64,000 nucleotides of DNA from Sphingopyxis sp. USTB-05 (GCF_023822045.1 NZ_CP084712.1:124001-188000); one strand, 5' to 3'. Numbered from the stretch's first letter, positions 38,464-46,930 are shown. Notes: generated from the sequence alone by a model not told the origin. Made by a program: numbers and translations.

Positions 38464-38535
38464 CGTCATTCCCGCGAAAGCGGGAACCCAGCGAGCAAAT
38501 GTCGCAATTGGGTTCCCGCTTTTGCAGGAATGACG
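38464..38535. repeat. Intergenic palindromic repeat (family C), copy 1
   Basis: CGTCATTCCCGCGAAAGCGG opens it and a near reverse complement closes it (TTCCCGCTTTTGCAGGAATGACG region), around CAGCGAGCAAATGTCGCAAT. It lies inside the emrA-emrB-like operon, between the adaptor and permease genes, where it could affect relative expression. A second copy is at 47269-47340. Confidence 0.85.
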
Positions 38536-38562
38536 AAGGGAGGGGGAGAGGGAGCATCCCGC

Positions 38563-39663
38563 TTACTTCGTAAACACCCGCACGTCGGCCGACAGCCCGG
38601 CGATCATGTCGCGCGCGGGCTTTTCGTCGAAGGCGATGCGGACGGGCACCCGCTGCGTCACCTTGACCCAGTTGCCGGTCGCATTCTGCGCGGGCAGGAC
38701 CGAAAATTCGCTGCCCGTGCCTGCGCCGATCGTCAGCACATGACCGCGCACCTTTACGCCGGGATAGGCGTCGAAGCTGATTTCGGCGCGCTGGCCGACG
38801 CGCATGTCGGCGAGATCGGTTTCCTTGAAATTGGCCTCGACCCACGGATGCGTGGTGTCGACGAGCGTCACCGCGGGAAGCCCCGCGACCATCATTTGGC
38901 CGACCTGCAACCGGTCCGACTGCGCGATACGGCCGGCGCTCGGTGCGCGAACGGTGGTGCGGCCGAGGTTCACCTGCGCCTGCGATCGCTGGACGCGCGC
39001 CGCCTCGACCTGCGGGTTGATCCCGCTCGACGGGCCGGCGGCGAGCTTGGTCCGTGCTTCGGTGGCGGCGGCCTCGGCTTGGCGGACGCTCTCGCGCGCT
39101 TGGCTGAGCGCGTGGCGCGAAGCATCATAGGCGGCCTTGGTCGTGAAGCCCTTTTCCATCAGCGCTGCCTGGCGGTCGAAGGTCACCTGTGCGAATTTGA
39201 CGTCCTCGCGCGCCGCGGCGATGTCGACGTTCGATGTGTTCGCGCTCGCCGAAAGATTGCCGACCTCGACCTCGGCGGCGTCGATCGCCGCAGTCGCTTG
39301 CGCGACGGTCAGTGCATATGGCTCGCCGTCGATGCGGAACAGAAGCTGGCCTGCGGCGACTTGCTGGCCGTCGCGCACCGCGACCTCGGTAATCCGCCCC
39401 CCCACTTCGGCGGCGACCGAGACCTTGTCCATCTGGACATAGGCATTGTCGGTCGACACCGACCCGCCGCTCGTCAGCCACCAGCCGGCGCCGCCCGCGA
39501 TCAGCGCCAGGGGCAGGCCGAACATCAGGATGCGCGTGCGCCAGCTTGCCTTCGGCGCGGCCTCGGTTTCGAGTGCCGGGCTCGGCAAAGGATCGGCCTT
39601 CGGCGCCGCTTTGGGCGGGGCAGCGTTTTCGGCTTTTGGGCGGGATGGGGAGAGCTGGTCCAT
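38563..39663 (-). CDS. HlyD family secretion protein (EmrA-like adaptor)
   Basis: 366 residues. A cytoplasmic Pro/Ala-rich head is followed by one helix (MFGLPLALIAGGAGWWLT), then a biotinyl-lipoyl half (VGGRITEVAVRDGQQV), a long coiled-coil hairpin (about residues 110-220), the second half (VRAPSAGRIAQSD) and a beta-barrel. It bridges the EmrB-like permease to the outer membrane. The gene shares its 5' base with the MarR stop and precedes the permease with a repeat between. Confidence 0.93.
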   Translation of the reverse strand: MDQLSPSRPKAENAAPPKAAPKADPLPSPALETEAAPKASWRTRILMFGLPLALIAGGAGWWLTSGGSVSTDNAYVQMDKVSVAAEVGGRITEVAVRDGQQVAAGQLLFRIDGEPYALTVAQATAAIDAAEVEVGNLSASANTSNVDIAAAREDVKFAQVTFDRQAALMEKGFTTKAAYDASRHALSQARESVRQAEAAATEARTKLAAGPSSGINPQVEAARVQRSQAQVNLGRTTVRAPSAGRIAQSDRLQVGQMMVAGLPAVTLVDTTHPWVEANFKETDLADMRVGQRAEISFDAYPGVKVRGHVLTIGAGTGSEFSVLPAQNATGNWVKVTQRVPVRIAFDEKPARDMIAGLSADVRVFTK

Positions 39664-40109
39664 CAGGCGGTCTCTTTTTCTTTTTGGCAGATGCGGCGGG
39701 ATAAATTGGCGCGGACACGCTCGACGAGGCTGGTGAGCTGCTCGACTTCGGCGGCGCTCAATCCTTCGATCGCCTCGGCGGTCAGCGCGTCTGCAATGGG
39801 GCGCATCCCGCTCAGAAGCTCGCCCGCGCGCGGCGTCAGGTACAACTGCCAGGCACGGCGATCGGCGGGGTCGGCGCGGCGTTCGACCAATTCGGCCTCG
39901 ACCAGCCGGTCGACCATGCGCGACAGCGTGATCGGTTCGACCTCGATCAGTTCGGCGAGCGGACCCTGGCGAATCCCTTCATGGCGCTTGAGATAGGTGA
40001 TCAGCCGCCATTGCAGCGCAGTGATCCCGCTGTCCTTCGTGCGCGCGTTGAACGAACGCCGGAACAGGCGTGCGCTGTCGTTCAAAAGGAATCCGATCGT
40101 CTCACTCAT
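39663..40109 (-). CDS. MarR family transcriptional regulator of the efflux operon
   Basis: 148 residues with the MarR winged helix: ITALQWRLITYLKRHEGI, LAELIEVEPITLSRMVDRL (recognition helix) and the wing RRADPADRRAWQLYLT. It probably represses itself and the downstream emrAB-like genes until a ligand binds. The start at 40109 is preferred to 40121 because the -10 element (40117-40122) covers the latter; the predicted transcript would begin at or within a base of the ATG, that is, leaderless. Confidence 0.92.
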   Translation of the reverse strand: MSETIGFLLNDSARLFRRSFNARTKDSGITALQWRLITYLKRHEGIRQGPLAELIEVEPITLSRMVDRLVEAELVERRADPADRRAWQLYLTPRAGELLSGMRPIADALTAEAIEGLSAAEVEQLTSLVERVRANLSRRICQKEKETA

Positions 40110-40116
40110 GTCATAC

Positions 40117-40145
40117 GACATAATAGCAATTGCTACTAAATTCAA
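40117..40145 (-). promoter_or_regulatory. Promoter and operator of the marR-emrAB-like operon
   Basis: On the minus strand: -35 TTGAAT (40145-40140), a 17-base spacer and -10 TATGTC (40122-40117). The perfect palindrome TAGCAATTGCTA (40124-40135) fills the spacer and matches the half-sites of SlyA/MarR boxes (TTAGCAA). A repressor bound here would block polymerase directly. Confidence 0.75.
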
Positions 40146-40241
40146 TGCACGCTGCGCGGCACTTTCGCTAACTTCCGCATCGGACCAATCGCCCGCCCTC
40201 TCCCCCTTGCCGCCCGCAAATCCATGCGGCAGGATGACGTC

Positions 40242-40889
40242 ATGACATTGACCGCCGACCTCTTTTGGTCCTTTCGTTCGCCGTACAGCTACCTCGCTAT
40301 CGGCCGATATCGCGCCCTTGCGGCGAGCCATGACGTGACGATCAATCTGCGCCCCGTCTATCCGCTCGCGATCCGTCAGCCCGACTTCTTCGAACGCAAC
40401 CATCCCAACTGGCTGAGCTATACGGTGCGCGACATGATCCGCGTTGCGCAGTTTCATGGCATTCCTTTTGGCCCGCCGCGCCCCGACCCGATCGTGCAGG
40501 ATATGACGACCCGCGCGATCGCGGCCGAGCAGCCCTATATTTATCGCCTGACGCGGCTGGGGCAGGCGGCGTCGCGGCGCGGCAAGAGCCTTGCCTTTGC
40601 GCATGAGGCTGCGCAGCTCATCTGGGGCGGGGCGCAGGATTGGCATCTCGGCGACCATCTGGCGGGGGCGGCGAAGCGCGCCGGTCTCGACCTCGCCGAA
40701 CTTGACGCCGAAGCCGTGAGCGACGCCGAGTTACTCGACAACGAGATTGCGGCGAATCAAGTCGCGCTCGAAATCGCTGGCCATTGGGGCGTGCCGACAT
40801 TGGTGTTCGATGGCGAACCCTTCTTCGGCCAGGACCGCATTGAAATGGCGAAGTGGCGGATGGAGCAAAAGGGGCTGCGCCCGCGCTGA
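40242..40889 (+). CDS. DsbA-fold 2-hydroxychromene-2-carboxylate isomerase family protein
   Basis: A 215-residue protein of the kappa-glutathione-transferase/NahD group. It begins ADLFWSFRSPYSYLA, with the serine-containing SPYSYL replacing the CxxC of DsbA, and ends WGVPTLVFDGEPFFGQDRIE, both signature segments. NahD isomerises chromene carboxylates in naphthalene breakdown, but most homologues outside degradation clusters have unknown substrates, and no catabolic genes are nearby. Start at the ATG 40242. Confidence 0.85.
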   Translation: MTLTADLFWSFRSPYSYLAIGRYRALAASHDVTINLRPVYPLAIRQPDFFERNHPNWLSYTVRDMIRVAQFHGIPFGPPRPDPIVQDMTTRAIAAEQPYIYRLTRLGQAASRRGKSLAFAHEAAQLIWGGAQDWHLGDHLAGAAKRAGLDLAELDAEAVSDAELLDNEIAANQVALEIAGHWGVPTLVFDGEPFFGQDRIEMAKWRMEQKGLRPR

Positions 40890-40933
40890 TCGGCGCTTGC
40901 CGAACGGGGCGTGAAGGGCGCATAGCGCGGCGC

Positions 40934-41686
40934 ATGACGAACGAACCGCAATATTTCGACGCGCGCGACGGCGTGCAACTGGCGTGGCGCGAAATGGGGG
41001 AAGGGCGGCCGCTCTTCTTGCTTCACGGCTTGTTCTCGAATGCCGAGGTCAACTGGATCAAGTTCGGCACTGCGGCGCGCGTCGCTGCCGAGGGGTACCG
41101 CGTGATCATGCCTGACCTGCGCATTCACGGGTCGAGCGATGCGCCGCACGAGGAAGAACATTACCCGCCCGACGTGCTGGTCCATGACCTGCAGGATCTG
41201 GTTGCGCATCTTGGCCTCGGCGATTTCGATCTCGGCGGTTTTTCGCTCGGCGCGCGGACCAGCGCGCGCGCGGTGGTCGCGGGGATGCGACCAGGGCGGC
41301 TGATCCTTGGCGGCATGGGGCTGGCGGGGCTGGCCGGCTGGCAGCGGCGCGGGCGCTTCTTCAAACGCGTGATCGCCGAATATGAAACCGCGAAGCGCGG
41401 CGACGACACTTGGCTGTCGATCCAGTTCATGAAGACGATGAAGGTCGACCGCATCGCGGCGGGGCACCTGCTCGACAGCTTTACCGACACGACCCCCGAA
41501 ATGCTGGCGGCGTTGACGATGCCGACGCTCGTCGTGTGCGGCGAGCAGGATCAGGATAATGGTTCGGCCGAGGAACTGGTCGCAGCGCTGCCCGAGGCGC
41601 GGCTGGCGACGATTCCGGGGACGCATATGTCGAGCGTGACGCAGCCCGAGCTGGGCGAAGCTATCGCGGCCTTTCTCGCGGCTTGA
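40934..41686 (+). CDS. Alpha/beta-fold hydrolase
   Basis: 250 residues. The oxyanion segment is FLLHGLFSN, the nucleophile elbow is GGFSLGART, the acid is in VCGEQDQDNG and the catalytic His is in IPGTHMSSV, all in the expected order. The cap insert (about 130-190) is rich in Arg/Lys. It is an esterase, lipase or related enzyme of unknown substrate. It follows the isomerase gene by 44 bases and may be co-transcribed. Confidence 0.88.
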   Translation: MTNEPQYFDARDGVQLAWREMGEGRPLFLLHGLFSNAEVNWIKFGTAARVAAEGYRVIMPDLRIHGSSDAPHEEEHYPPDVLVHDLQDLVAHLGLGDFDLGGFSLGARTSARAVVAGMRPGRLILGGMGLAGLAGWQRRGRFFKRVIAEYETAKRGDDTWLSIQFMKTMKVDRIAAGHLLDSFTDTTPEMLAALTMPTLVVCGEQDQDNGSAEELVAALPEARLATIPGTHMSSVTQPELGEAIAAFLAA

Positions 41687-41761
41687 CCGGACTCGCGGCA
41701 AGCGCCTAGCTGTTCCGATGCGCCGTAGAGCGCTGCGATAACATTCCAGAGGACGCACCCC

Positions 41762-43576
41762 ATGAAAGCCATGATTTCAACGCTGTCGCTTGCCCTGTCG
41801 CTCGCGGTGGCGACCCCCGCTTTTGCCCAGACTGCGCCGACGGCCGCCGATGCCGAGGCCTTTATCGCGTCGGTCGAAAAGGACCTGTTCGACTATACGG
41901 TCGAGGCGAGCCAGGTGAACTGGGTCAACAGCACCTACCTGACCGAAGATACCGATGCGATGGCGTCGCGGATCAACGCGGTGGGCACCGAAAAATCGGT
42001 CAAATATGCTCTCGAGGCCGCCAAATATAAGGACGTCGCGGGGCTCAGCGCCGACACGAAGCGCAAGCTCGACATATTGCGCACCGGCATCGTGCTGCCC
42101 GCGCCGACGACGCCGGGCGCCGCGACCGAGCTCAACACGATCGCGACCGACCTGCAGTCGCAGTATGGCAAGGGCCGCGGCACGCTGAACGGCAAGGAAA
42201 TCTCGGGATCGGATATCGAGGCCGAGATGGGCAATCTGCAGAATACGCCCGCGCAATTCGCCGAAATGTGGACGAGCTGGCACGACAAGGTCGGCGCGCC
42301 GATGAAGGACGATTACGCCAAGATGGTCGGCATCGCGAACGCCGGCGCCAAGGAATTGGGTTTCGCCGACACCGGCGCGATGTGGCGTTCGGGTTACGAC
42401 ATGCCGCCCGAAGAGTTCGCGAAGGTCACCGAGCAGATCTGGAGTGACATGAAGCCGCTTTACGTGGCGCTCCACACCTATGTCCGCTGGAAACTGAACG
42501 AGAAATATGGCGACGCGGTACAGCCCAAGACGGGCCCGATCCGCGCCGACCTGCTCGGCAATATGTGGGCGCAGGAATGGGGCAATATCTACCCGCTCGT
42601 CGCGCCCGCGGGGACGGGCGACCTCGGTTATGATATCGGCGACCTGCTCACCGCACAGGGCAAGGGTCCGCTGGACATGGTCAAGGCGGGCGAGAATTTC
42701 TACTCGTCGCTCGGCATGGCGCCATTGCCCGAAACTTTCTGGAAGCGCAGCCAGTTCCTGAAACCCGCGGATCGCGAAGTCGTGTGCCACGCCTCGGCAT
42801 GGGACGTCGATAACAAGGACGATATCCGCATCAAGATGTGCATCAAGGTGAATGCCGACGACTTCATCACGATCCATCACGAACTCGGGCACAATTATTA
42901 TCAGCGTGCGTACAACAAGCAGCCGTTCCTCTATCTCAACGGCGCGAACGACGGCTTCCATGAGGCGATCGGCGATTTCGTCGCGCTGTCGATTACTCCG
43001 CAATATCTGGTCGACATCGGCCTGCTCGACAAGGCGAAGGTGCCGAGCGCCGACAAGGACGTCGGCTTGCTGCTGCGTCAGGCGATGGACAAGGTCGCGT
43101 TCCTGCCCTTCGGCCTGCTCGTCGACCGCTGGCGCTGGGGCGTTTTCGACGGTTCGATCCAGCCCGCCGACTACAACAAGAAGTGGACCGAGCTGCGCAC
43201 CCAATATCAGGGCATCGTCCCGCCGGGTGAGCGGCCTGCGAATGCGTTCGATGCGGGTGCTAAATTCCATATCCCGGGCAACACGCCCTACACGCGCTAT
43301 TTCCTCGCACGCGTGCTGCAGTTCCAATTCTATCAGGCGGCGTGCAAGCAGGCCGGGTGGAAGGGGCCGCTCCACCGCTGTTCCTTCTATGGCAACAAGG
43401 ATGTCGGCGCGAAGCTGAATGCGATGCTCGAAATGGGTGCGTCGAAGCCCTGGCCCGATGCGCTGCAGGCGTTCACCGGCAGCCGGGAGATGTCGGGCAA
43501 GGCGATGGCCGACTATTTCGCGCCGTTGAAGAAATGGCTCGACGCCCAGAACAAGGGCAAGCCGCAAGGCTGGTGA
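41762..43576 (+). CDS. M2 family metallopeptidase (ACE-like peptidyl-dipeptidase), secreted
   Basis: A 604-residue zinc peptidase with a signal peptide (about 1-22, ending PAFAQ). The zinc motif HELGH is at 373-377 and the third ligand Glu lies in HEAIGDFVAL about 24 residues on, as in angiotensin-converting enzyme. Length equals a single ACE domain. Bacterial M2 enzymes release dipeptides from peptide C-termini in the periplasm. A rho-independent terminator follows. Confidence 0.93.
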   Translation: MKAMISTLSLALSLAVATPAFAQTAPTAADAEAFIASVEKDLFDYTVEASQVNWVNSTYLTEDTDAMASRINAVGTEKSVKYALEAAKYKDVAGLSADTKRKLDILRTGIVLPAPTTPGAATELNTIATDLQSQYGKGRGTLNGKEISGSDIEAEMGNLQNTPAQFAEMWTSWHDKVGAPMKDDYAKMVGIANAGAKELGFADTGAMWRSGYDMPPEEFAKVTEQIWSDMKPLYVALHTYVRWKLNEKYGDAVQPKTGPIRADLLGNMWAQEWGNIYPLVAPAGTGDLGYDIGDLLTAQGKGPLDMVKAGENFYSSLGMAPLPETFWKRSQFLKPADREVVCHASAWDVDNKDDIRIKMCIKVNADDFITIHHELGHNYYQRAYNKQPFLYLNGANDGFHEAIGDFVALSITPQYLVDIGLLDKAKVPSADKDVGLLLRQAMDKVAFLPFGLLVDRWRWGVFDGSIQPADYNKKWTELRTQYQGIVPPGERPANAFDAGAKFHIPGNTPYTRYFLARVLQFQFYQAACKQAGWKGPLHRCSFYGNKDVGAKLNAMLEMGASKPWPDALQAFTGSREMSGKAMADYFAPLKKWLDAQNKGKPQGW

Positions 43577-43598
43577 GCCGCCCTTGGGCAGACAGCAG

Positions 43599-43635
43599 AA
43601 GGGCCGGGGAGTGATCTCCGGCCCTTTGTTTTTGG
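43599..43635 (+). terminator. Rho-independent terminator of the M2 peptidase gene
   Basis: AAGGGCCGG (43599-43607) pairs with CCGGCCCTT (43618-43626), followed by TGTTTTTGG. Confidence 0.88.
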
Positions 43636-43734
43636 ACGGCTGTTGAGAATGCCCGCATTGGGGTGGTGAGCTGACGTTGCCCTCTTTGGACATCGCCCGG
43701 CTAGATATTACAAAGTTCAGTAAAGTTCAGCCCT

Positions 43735-43836
43735 ATGAGCGCCCCGATTTGCAAGTCGCGGAGTGCTGGATGTGCGCGGCACGTCCGATCATAGTCGCAC
43801 CCGCAAGCAGGCAGCGACCGCTTTTTGTTCACTGAA
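43735..43836 (+). pseudogene. Degenerate reading frame in the left duplicated segment
   Basis: Codons from about 43735 to the TGA ending 43836 read ERPDLQVAECWMCAARPIIV then further residues to FVH. The right copy (minus strand, near 47590-47695) encodes the related ADLQVAACWMCAARPIMV. The frame is open upstream to about 43652 but has no plausible start codon, so I read it as the tail of a decayed gene. Family unknown. Confidence 0.35.
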
Positions 43837-43942
43837 TGAAAGAGCCAGATGAGGGCTGGCACAGCCGGATAATGTAGGAAAGACCTAATTTGAAGGCGAT
43901 GTTTGTTTTGGGGTGGGGAGCGGACATCCCGTCCCCCACTCC

Positions 43943-44034
43943 CGTCATCCCGGGCTTGACCCGGGATCCCGCTTTTTTTGCGCGCCCAATGGCTTCGACC
44001 TCAAGCGGGACCCCGGATCAAGTCCGGGGTGACG
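43943..44034. repeat. Intergenic mosaic repeat, family A, copy 3
   Basis: CGTCATCCCGGGCTTGACCC to GATCAAGTCCGGGGTGACG with a T-rich centre. It is the right end of the left duplicated segment and directly precedes a family B repeat at 44045. Confidence 0.9.
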
Positions 44035-44044
44035 AAAAGGATTG

Positions 44045-44162
44045 GTCTGCAACCGGTCGCTTTGAGCTCCGCCCTTTCTCCGTTCGTGTCGAGCGAAGTC
44101 GAGACATCCATCGACGAAACGCCCAGCCCGATGGGCATCTCGACTGCGCTCGATGCGAACGG
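44045..44162. repeat. Family B repeat, copy 1
   Basis: A 118-base element starting GGTCTGCAACCGGTCGCTTT and ending CTCGATGCGAACGG, with internal GTCGAGCGAAGTCGAGA and TCTCGACTGCGCTCGA arms. Only three base differences from copy 2 at 51556-51674 were seen by eye. It abuts the 3' side of family A copy 3. Confidence 0.88.
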
Positions 44163-44213
44163 TTTAGATTGGGTGGAGTGTCCGCTTCCGGTCGAAATCT
44201 GCCATCGTCGAAC

Positions 44214-44540
44214 TCATTGCGCCTCGATCGACTGTTTGAAGCGGGCGAGCCGCGCGCTCGCGGCGGCGGCGTGCGGGCCGATCCAGCGGTCGTGGATGTC
44301 CTGGATCGGCATCGCGTTGAGGTGGTTCCAGCGCTCGCGACCGCGGCGTTCGGCGATGACGAGGCCGGCATCCTCCAGAACCTTCAGATGTTGCATAACG
44401 GTGCAGCGGTCGATGTTGGCGAAGTTGCTGCACAGCGTGCCGGTGGTGAGCGGCTGATCTTTGAGATCGTCGAGTATCTGGCGGCGGACATGCGAGGACA
44501 AGGCCTTGAAAACGCGATCATATTCTTCGTGGATTGACAT
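44214..44540 (-). CDS. ArsR family transcriptional regulator
   Basis: 108 residues. The winged helix runs from YDRVFKALSSHVRRQILDDL through CTVMQHLKVLEDAGLVIAERR, the standard ArsR/SmtB fold. There are no CxC metal ligands in the recognition helix, so metal sensing is unlikely. The divergent neighbour encodes an SRPBCC protein, a common pairing. The start at 44540 lies inside the shared operator and the -10 element is only six bases away, implying a leaderless or nearly leaderless message. Confidence 0.9.
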   Translation of the reverse strand: MSIHEEYDRVFKALSSHVRRQILDDLKDQPLTTGTLCSNFANIDRCTVMQHLKVLEDAGLVIAERRGRERWNHLNAMPIQDIHDRWIGPHAAAASARLARFKQSIEAQ

Positions 44541-44561
44541 GTTATAAATATATAACATAAT
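44534..44561. promoter_or_regulatory. Divergent promoters with a shared ArsR operator
   Basis: ATGTTATA (44539-44546) and TATAACAT (44551-44558) form a perfect dyad around AATA. Toward the SRPBCC gene the dyad fills the spacer between TTGACA (44534-44539) and CATAAT (44556-44561). On the other strand TTGATT and TATATT bracket it toward arsR, whose ATG sits within the dyad. One bound dimer could silence both genes. Confidence 0.75.
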
Positions 44562-44587
44562 GATGAAGAATCAAGCGGAGATTGTCG

Positions 44588-45070
44588 ATGGAGTTGAAGT
44601 TCAGGGTTGCGGCGCGGATTGCGAAGCCGGTGCACGAGGTGTTCGAGGCGGTTGCCGACCCCGCGAAGCTGTCGAACTATTTCACGACCGGCGGCGCCAA
44701 GGGGCGGCTGGAGACGGGCGCGACGGTGGAATGGGATTTCCACGATTTCCCGGGCGCATTTCCCGTCTATGTGATCGAGGTCGTCGATGACGAGAAGATT
44801 GTCCTCGAATGGCAGGCGAACGAGGGCGAGGCGCCGAATGTCGAGGGCGGCGAGTTGAAGGACGCCGATTATCGCACACGCGTGACGATGAGCTTCAAGG
44901 AACTCGACGACGGCCGTACATTGGTCGAGATCGCCGAGGAAGGCTGGCGCGAAAATCAGGGCGCGCTAAGCGCCTCCTACGGCAATTGCCAGGGCTGGTC
45001 GCAGATGCTGTGCGCGCTGAAGGCGTGGATCGAGCACGGCATCAATCTACGCGAGGGCATGTATAAATAG
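44588..45070 (+). CDS. SRPBCC (AHSA1-like) domain protein
   Basis: 160 residues with the START/Bet-v-1-like fold: HEVFEAVADPAKLSNYFTTG at the start, VEWDFHDFPGAFPV in the middle and NCQGWSQMLCALKAWIEHGI at the C-terminal helix. AHSA1-type domains bind hydrophobic ligands or act as cochaperones. Divergent from the arsR gene through a shared operator, which makes it the likely target of that regulator. The ATG at 44588 has GGAG eight bases upstream. Confidence 0.88.
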   Translation: MELKFRVAARIAKPVHEVFEAVADPAKLSNYFTTGGAKGRLETGATVEWDFHDFPGAFPVYVIEVVDDEKIVLEWQANEGEAPNVEGGELKDADYRTRVTMSFKELDDGRTLVEIAEEGWRENQGALSASYGNCQGWSQMLCALKAWIEHGINLREGMYK

Positions 45071-45110
45071 CGAGCCGATCCCGTCTGTCGTGCGGCGATA
45101 GGGAGGATTT

Positions 45111-45557
45111 CTAGTCAGGATATTCCATCCGCAGCGGGCGCGAGCCGATCGGGGCGCCGGTGTTGGCGTCGACGACGACCGGCCGCACCGCCTTGCCCGT
45201 TTCGACGTCGAGATGGCGGCTGAGCGCGCCGGCGCCATTATATTTGCGGCCCCATGCGCCGATCGCCATCAGGATCGGTAGAAAGTCGCGCCCCGCGTCG
45301 GTGAGCAGATATTCGTCGCGCGGCGGGCGCTGGCTGTAGCGCTTTTTCTCGATCAGTCCCGCTTCGGTCAGCGCCGACAGACGCCGCGACAAGATGTTTG
45401 GCGCGATGCCGAGGCTGGAGCGGAGCTGTTCGTAGCGCGTCAGTCCCCGCTCGATATCGCGCAGCACCAACATGCTCCAGCGGTCGCCGACGCGCATCAG
45501 CCCGCGGTCGACGGGGCAGGTACCCAAATTATTTTCGTCCGTACTCATTGAAGTCAT
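45111..45557 (-). CDS. HxlR family transcriptional regulator
   Basis: 148 residues (or 145 from the ATG at 45548). It has the HxlR start CPVDRGLMRVGDRWSMLVLRDI and the winged-helix core LRSSLGIAPNILSRRLSALTEAGLIEK. The N-terminal Cys is the residue that senses aldehydes or redox stress in some relatives. Divergent from the SDR gene with a dyad between, so it probably represses that gene. Confidence 0.9.
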   Translation of the reverse strand: MTSMSTDENNLGTCPVDRGLMRVGDRWSMLVLRDIERGLTRYEQLRSSLGIAPNILSRRLSALTEAGLIEKKRYSQRPPRDEYLLTDAGRDFLPILMAIGAWGRKYNGAGALSRHLDVETGKAVRPVVVDANTGAPIGSRPLRMEYPD

Positions 45558-45588
45558 ATGGAGCAGTCACTATCATTTTGCAAGTGAC
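45548..45588 (+). promoter_or_regulatory. SDR promoter with HxlR operator
   Basis: TTGAAG (45548-45553), a 17-base spacer and TATCAT (45571-45576) form a promoter toward the SDR gene. The dyad GTCACT (45566-45571) and AGTGAC (45583-45588) overlaps the -10 and the start site, a position suited to repression. Confidence 0.6.
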
Positions 45589-45620
45589 CCACTCAGGGCC
45601 GCCTGCAAAGGAGACTGAAG

Positions 45621-46424
45621 ATGACTATCCCCACTGGAACGGCCCTGATCACGGGCGCCTCGACCGGCCTTGGCGCCGTTTATGCCGACCGCCTGGCAAA
45701 GCGCGGGCACGACCTGATCCTCGTCGCGCGCAACGGAGCGCAGATGGAAGAACTGGCTGCGAAGCTGCGTGCCGAAACCGGCGTCCAAGTCGATGTGATC
45801 GCCGCGGATCTGACCAAGAGCGACGATGTGACGCGGATTGAGCAGCGCCTGATCGACGATGCGGCGATCACGCTGTTCGTGAACAATGCAGGCATGTCGC
45901 TGAATGGCGGCACGCTGGAAAATAGCGCCGCCGAGATCGAGACGATCATCGCGCTCAACGTCACGGCCGCAGCGCGGCTTGCGATCGCGGCGGGCAAGGC
46001 GTTTGGCGTGCGCGGCAAAGGCGCGATCGTCAACATCGCCTCGGTGCTCGCGCTGGCCCCCGAAACATTCGAAGGCGTGTACAGCGGGTCGAAGGCATTT
46101 CTGCTCAACCTCAGCCACGCGCTCGCAACCACCGGCCGCGAAAAGGGCTTCCATGTCCAGGCGGTGCTCCCCGGTGCGACGCGCACCGAAATTTGGGAGC
46201 GTTCGGGCAAGGATGTCGATGCCTTCCCCGCCGAGATGGTGATGAGCGCGGGCGACCTTGTCGATGCTGCGTTGCTCGGACTCGATCGGGGTGAGGAGGT
46301 AACGATACCCCCGCTCGCCGACGAAGGGCAGTGGAAGGATTATTATGCGGCGCGGCTTGCCATGGGGCCGAACCTGTCGAAGCGTGATCTGGCGCCGCGT
46401 TATCGGGTGAGCGAAGCGGTTTGA
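45621..46424 (+). CDS. SDR family oxidoreductase
   Basis: 267 residues of the classical short-chain dehydrogenase type. The cofactor motif is TGASTGLG near residue 12, followed by NNAGMS, the catalytic Ser in IVNIASVLAL and Tyr-Ser-Gly-Ser-Lys as the YxxxK pair. The NADP preference and substrate are unknown. It is transcribed away from the HxlR gene, has AAAGGAG ahead of the ATG and is probably induced through that regulator. Confidence 0.9.
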   Translation: MTIPTGTALITGASTGLGAVYADRLAKRGHDLILVARNGAQMEELAAKLRAETGVQVDVIAADLTKSDDVTRIEQRLIDDAAITLFVNNAGMSLNGGTLENSAAEIETIIALNVTAAARLAIAAGKAFGVRGKGAIVNIASVLALAPETFEGVYSGSKAFLLNLSHALATTGREKGFHVQAVLPGATRTEIWERSGKDVDAFPAEMVMSAGDLVDAALLGLDRGEEVTIPPLADEGQWKDYYAARLAMGPNLSKRDLAPRYRVSEAV

Positions 46425-46546
46425 GGGAAAAGGGGCGGCTGACGAGAGAAGGCCGCCCTCTCACATCCCCGGGTGACGAATGATAGTGGTTGCCAGATGG
46501 GGCCGTCCCCTTGCCCAAGTCCGCCCCCATGCCCTATCGCGCTGCC

Positions 46547-46930
46547 ATGGCAACGAAGAAGGACAGTCCCGGACAAAGCACGCGTGAGAAGCTGATCGAC
46601 GCGGCGTTCCGCGCGGTCGCGCGCAACGGGCTTGCCGACACCAATGTCAAATCGATCGCGGCCGAGGCGGGGGTCAATCCCGGCCTGCTCCATTATCATT
46701 TCGCCAGCAAGGATGCCTTGATCGAGGCGGCAATCGAGAGCGCAACCGCGCGCTATTTGGCCGAGATCGACGCGTTGATCGAAACGACCCCGAGGGCCGA
46801 CCTGTTCGATGCCTATGCCGCTTTCGCCGCGGCGACGCTCGACGCCAACCGCGACCTTTTCCGCGTCCGGCTGGCGCTCGGCGCGCGCGCTGGCGCGTCG
46901 GCGCCCCGATCTCGCCGCGATGAGCTTTGA
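46547..46930 (+). pseudogene. Truncated TetR family regulator fused by deletion to a foreign tail
   Basis: The first 113 or so residues are a normal TetR N-terminus: STREKLIDAAFRAVARNGLA, then VKSIAAEAGVNPGLLHYHFASKD, then the start of the ligand domain to DLFRVRLALGARA. The frame then runs off into an unrelated 14-residue end and a stop at 46930, far short of the usual 190-210 residues. The break coincides with a GC run at 46881-46890, after which another reading frame encodes the tail of a dehydrogenase. Confidence 0.7.

Larger units (their letters stand above)
43662..44034 (+). repeat. Left copy of a large inverted segmental duplication
   Basis: A 373-base segment whose near reverse complement lies at 47393-47798. 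By eye about nine in ten bases match, with an extra 30 or so bases in the right copy near 47717-47747. The segment starts with GTGGTGAGCTGACGTTGCCC, includes the degenerate reading frame at 43735-43836 and ends with family A repeat copy 3. It and the other copy bracket the arsR to tetR block. Confidence 0.8.

Noticed and set aside
41777..43693. A 638-codon reading frame on the minus strand opposite the M2 peptidase gene
   Set aside because: It lies antisense to a gene with clear active-site motifs and a signal peptide; long antisense frames are expected at this GC content and its residues show no fold.
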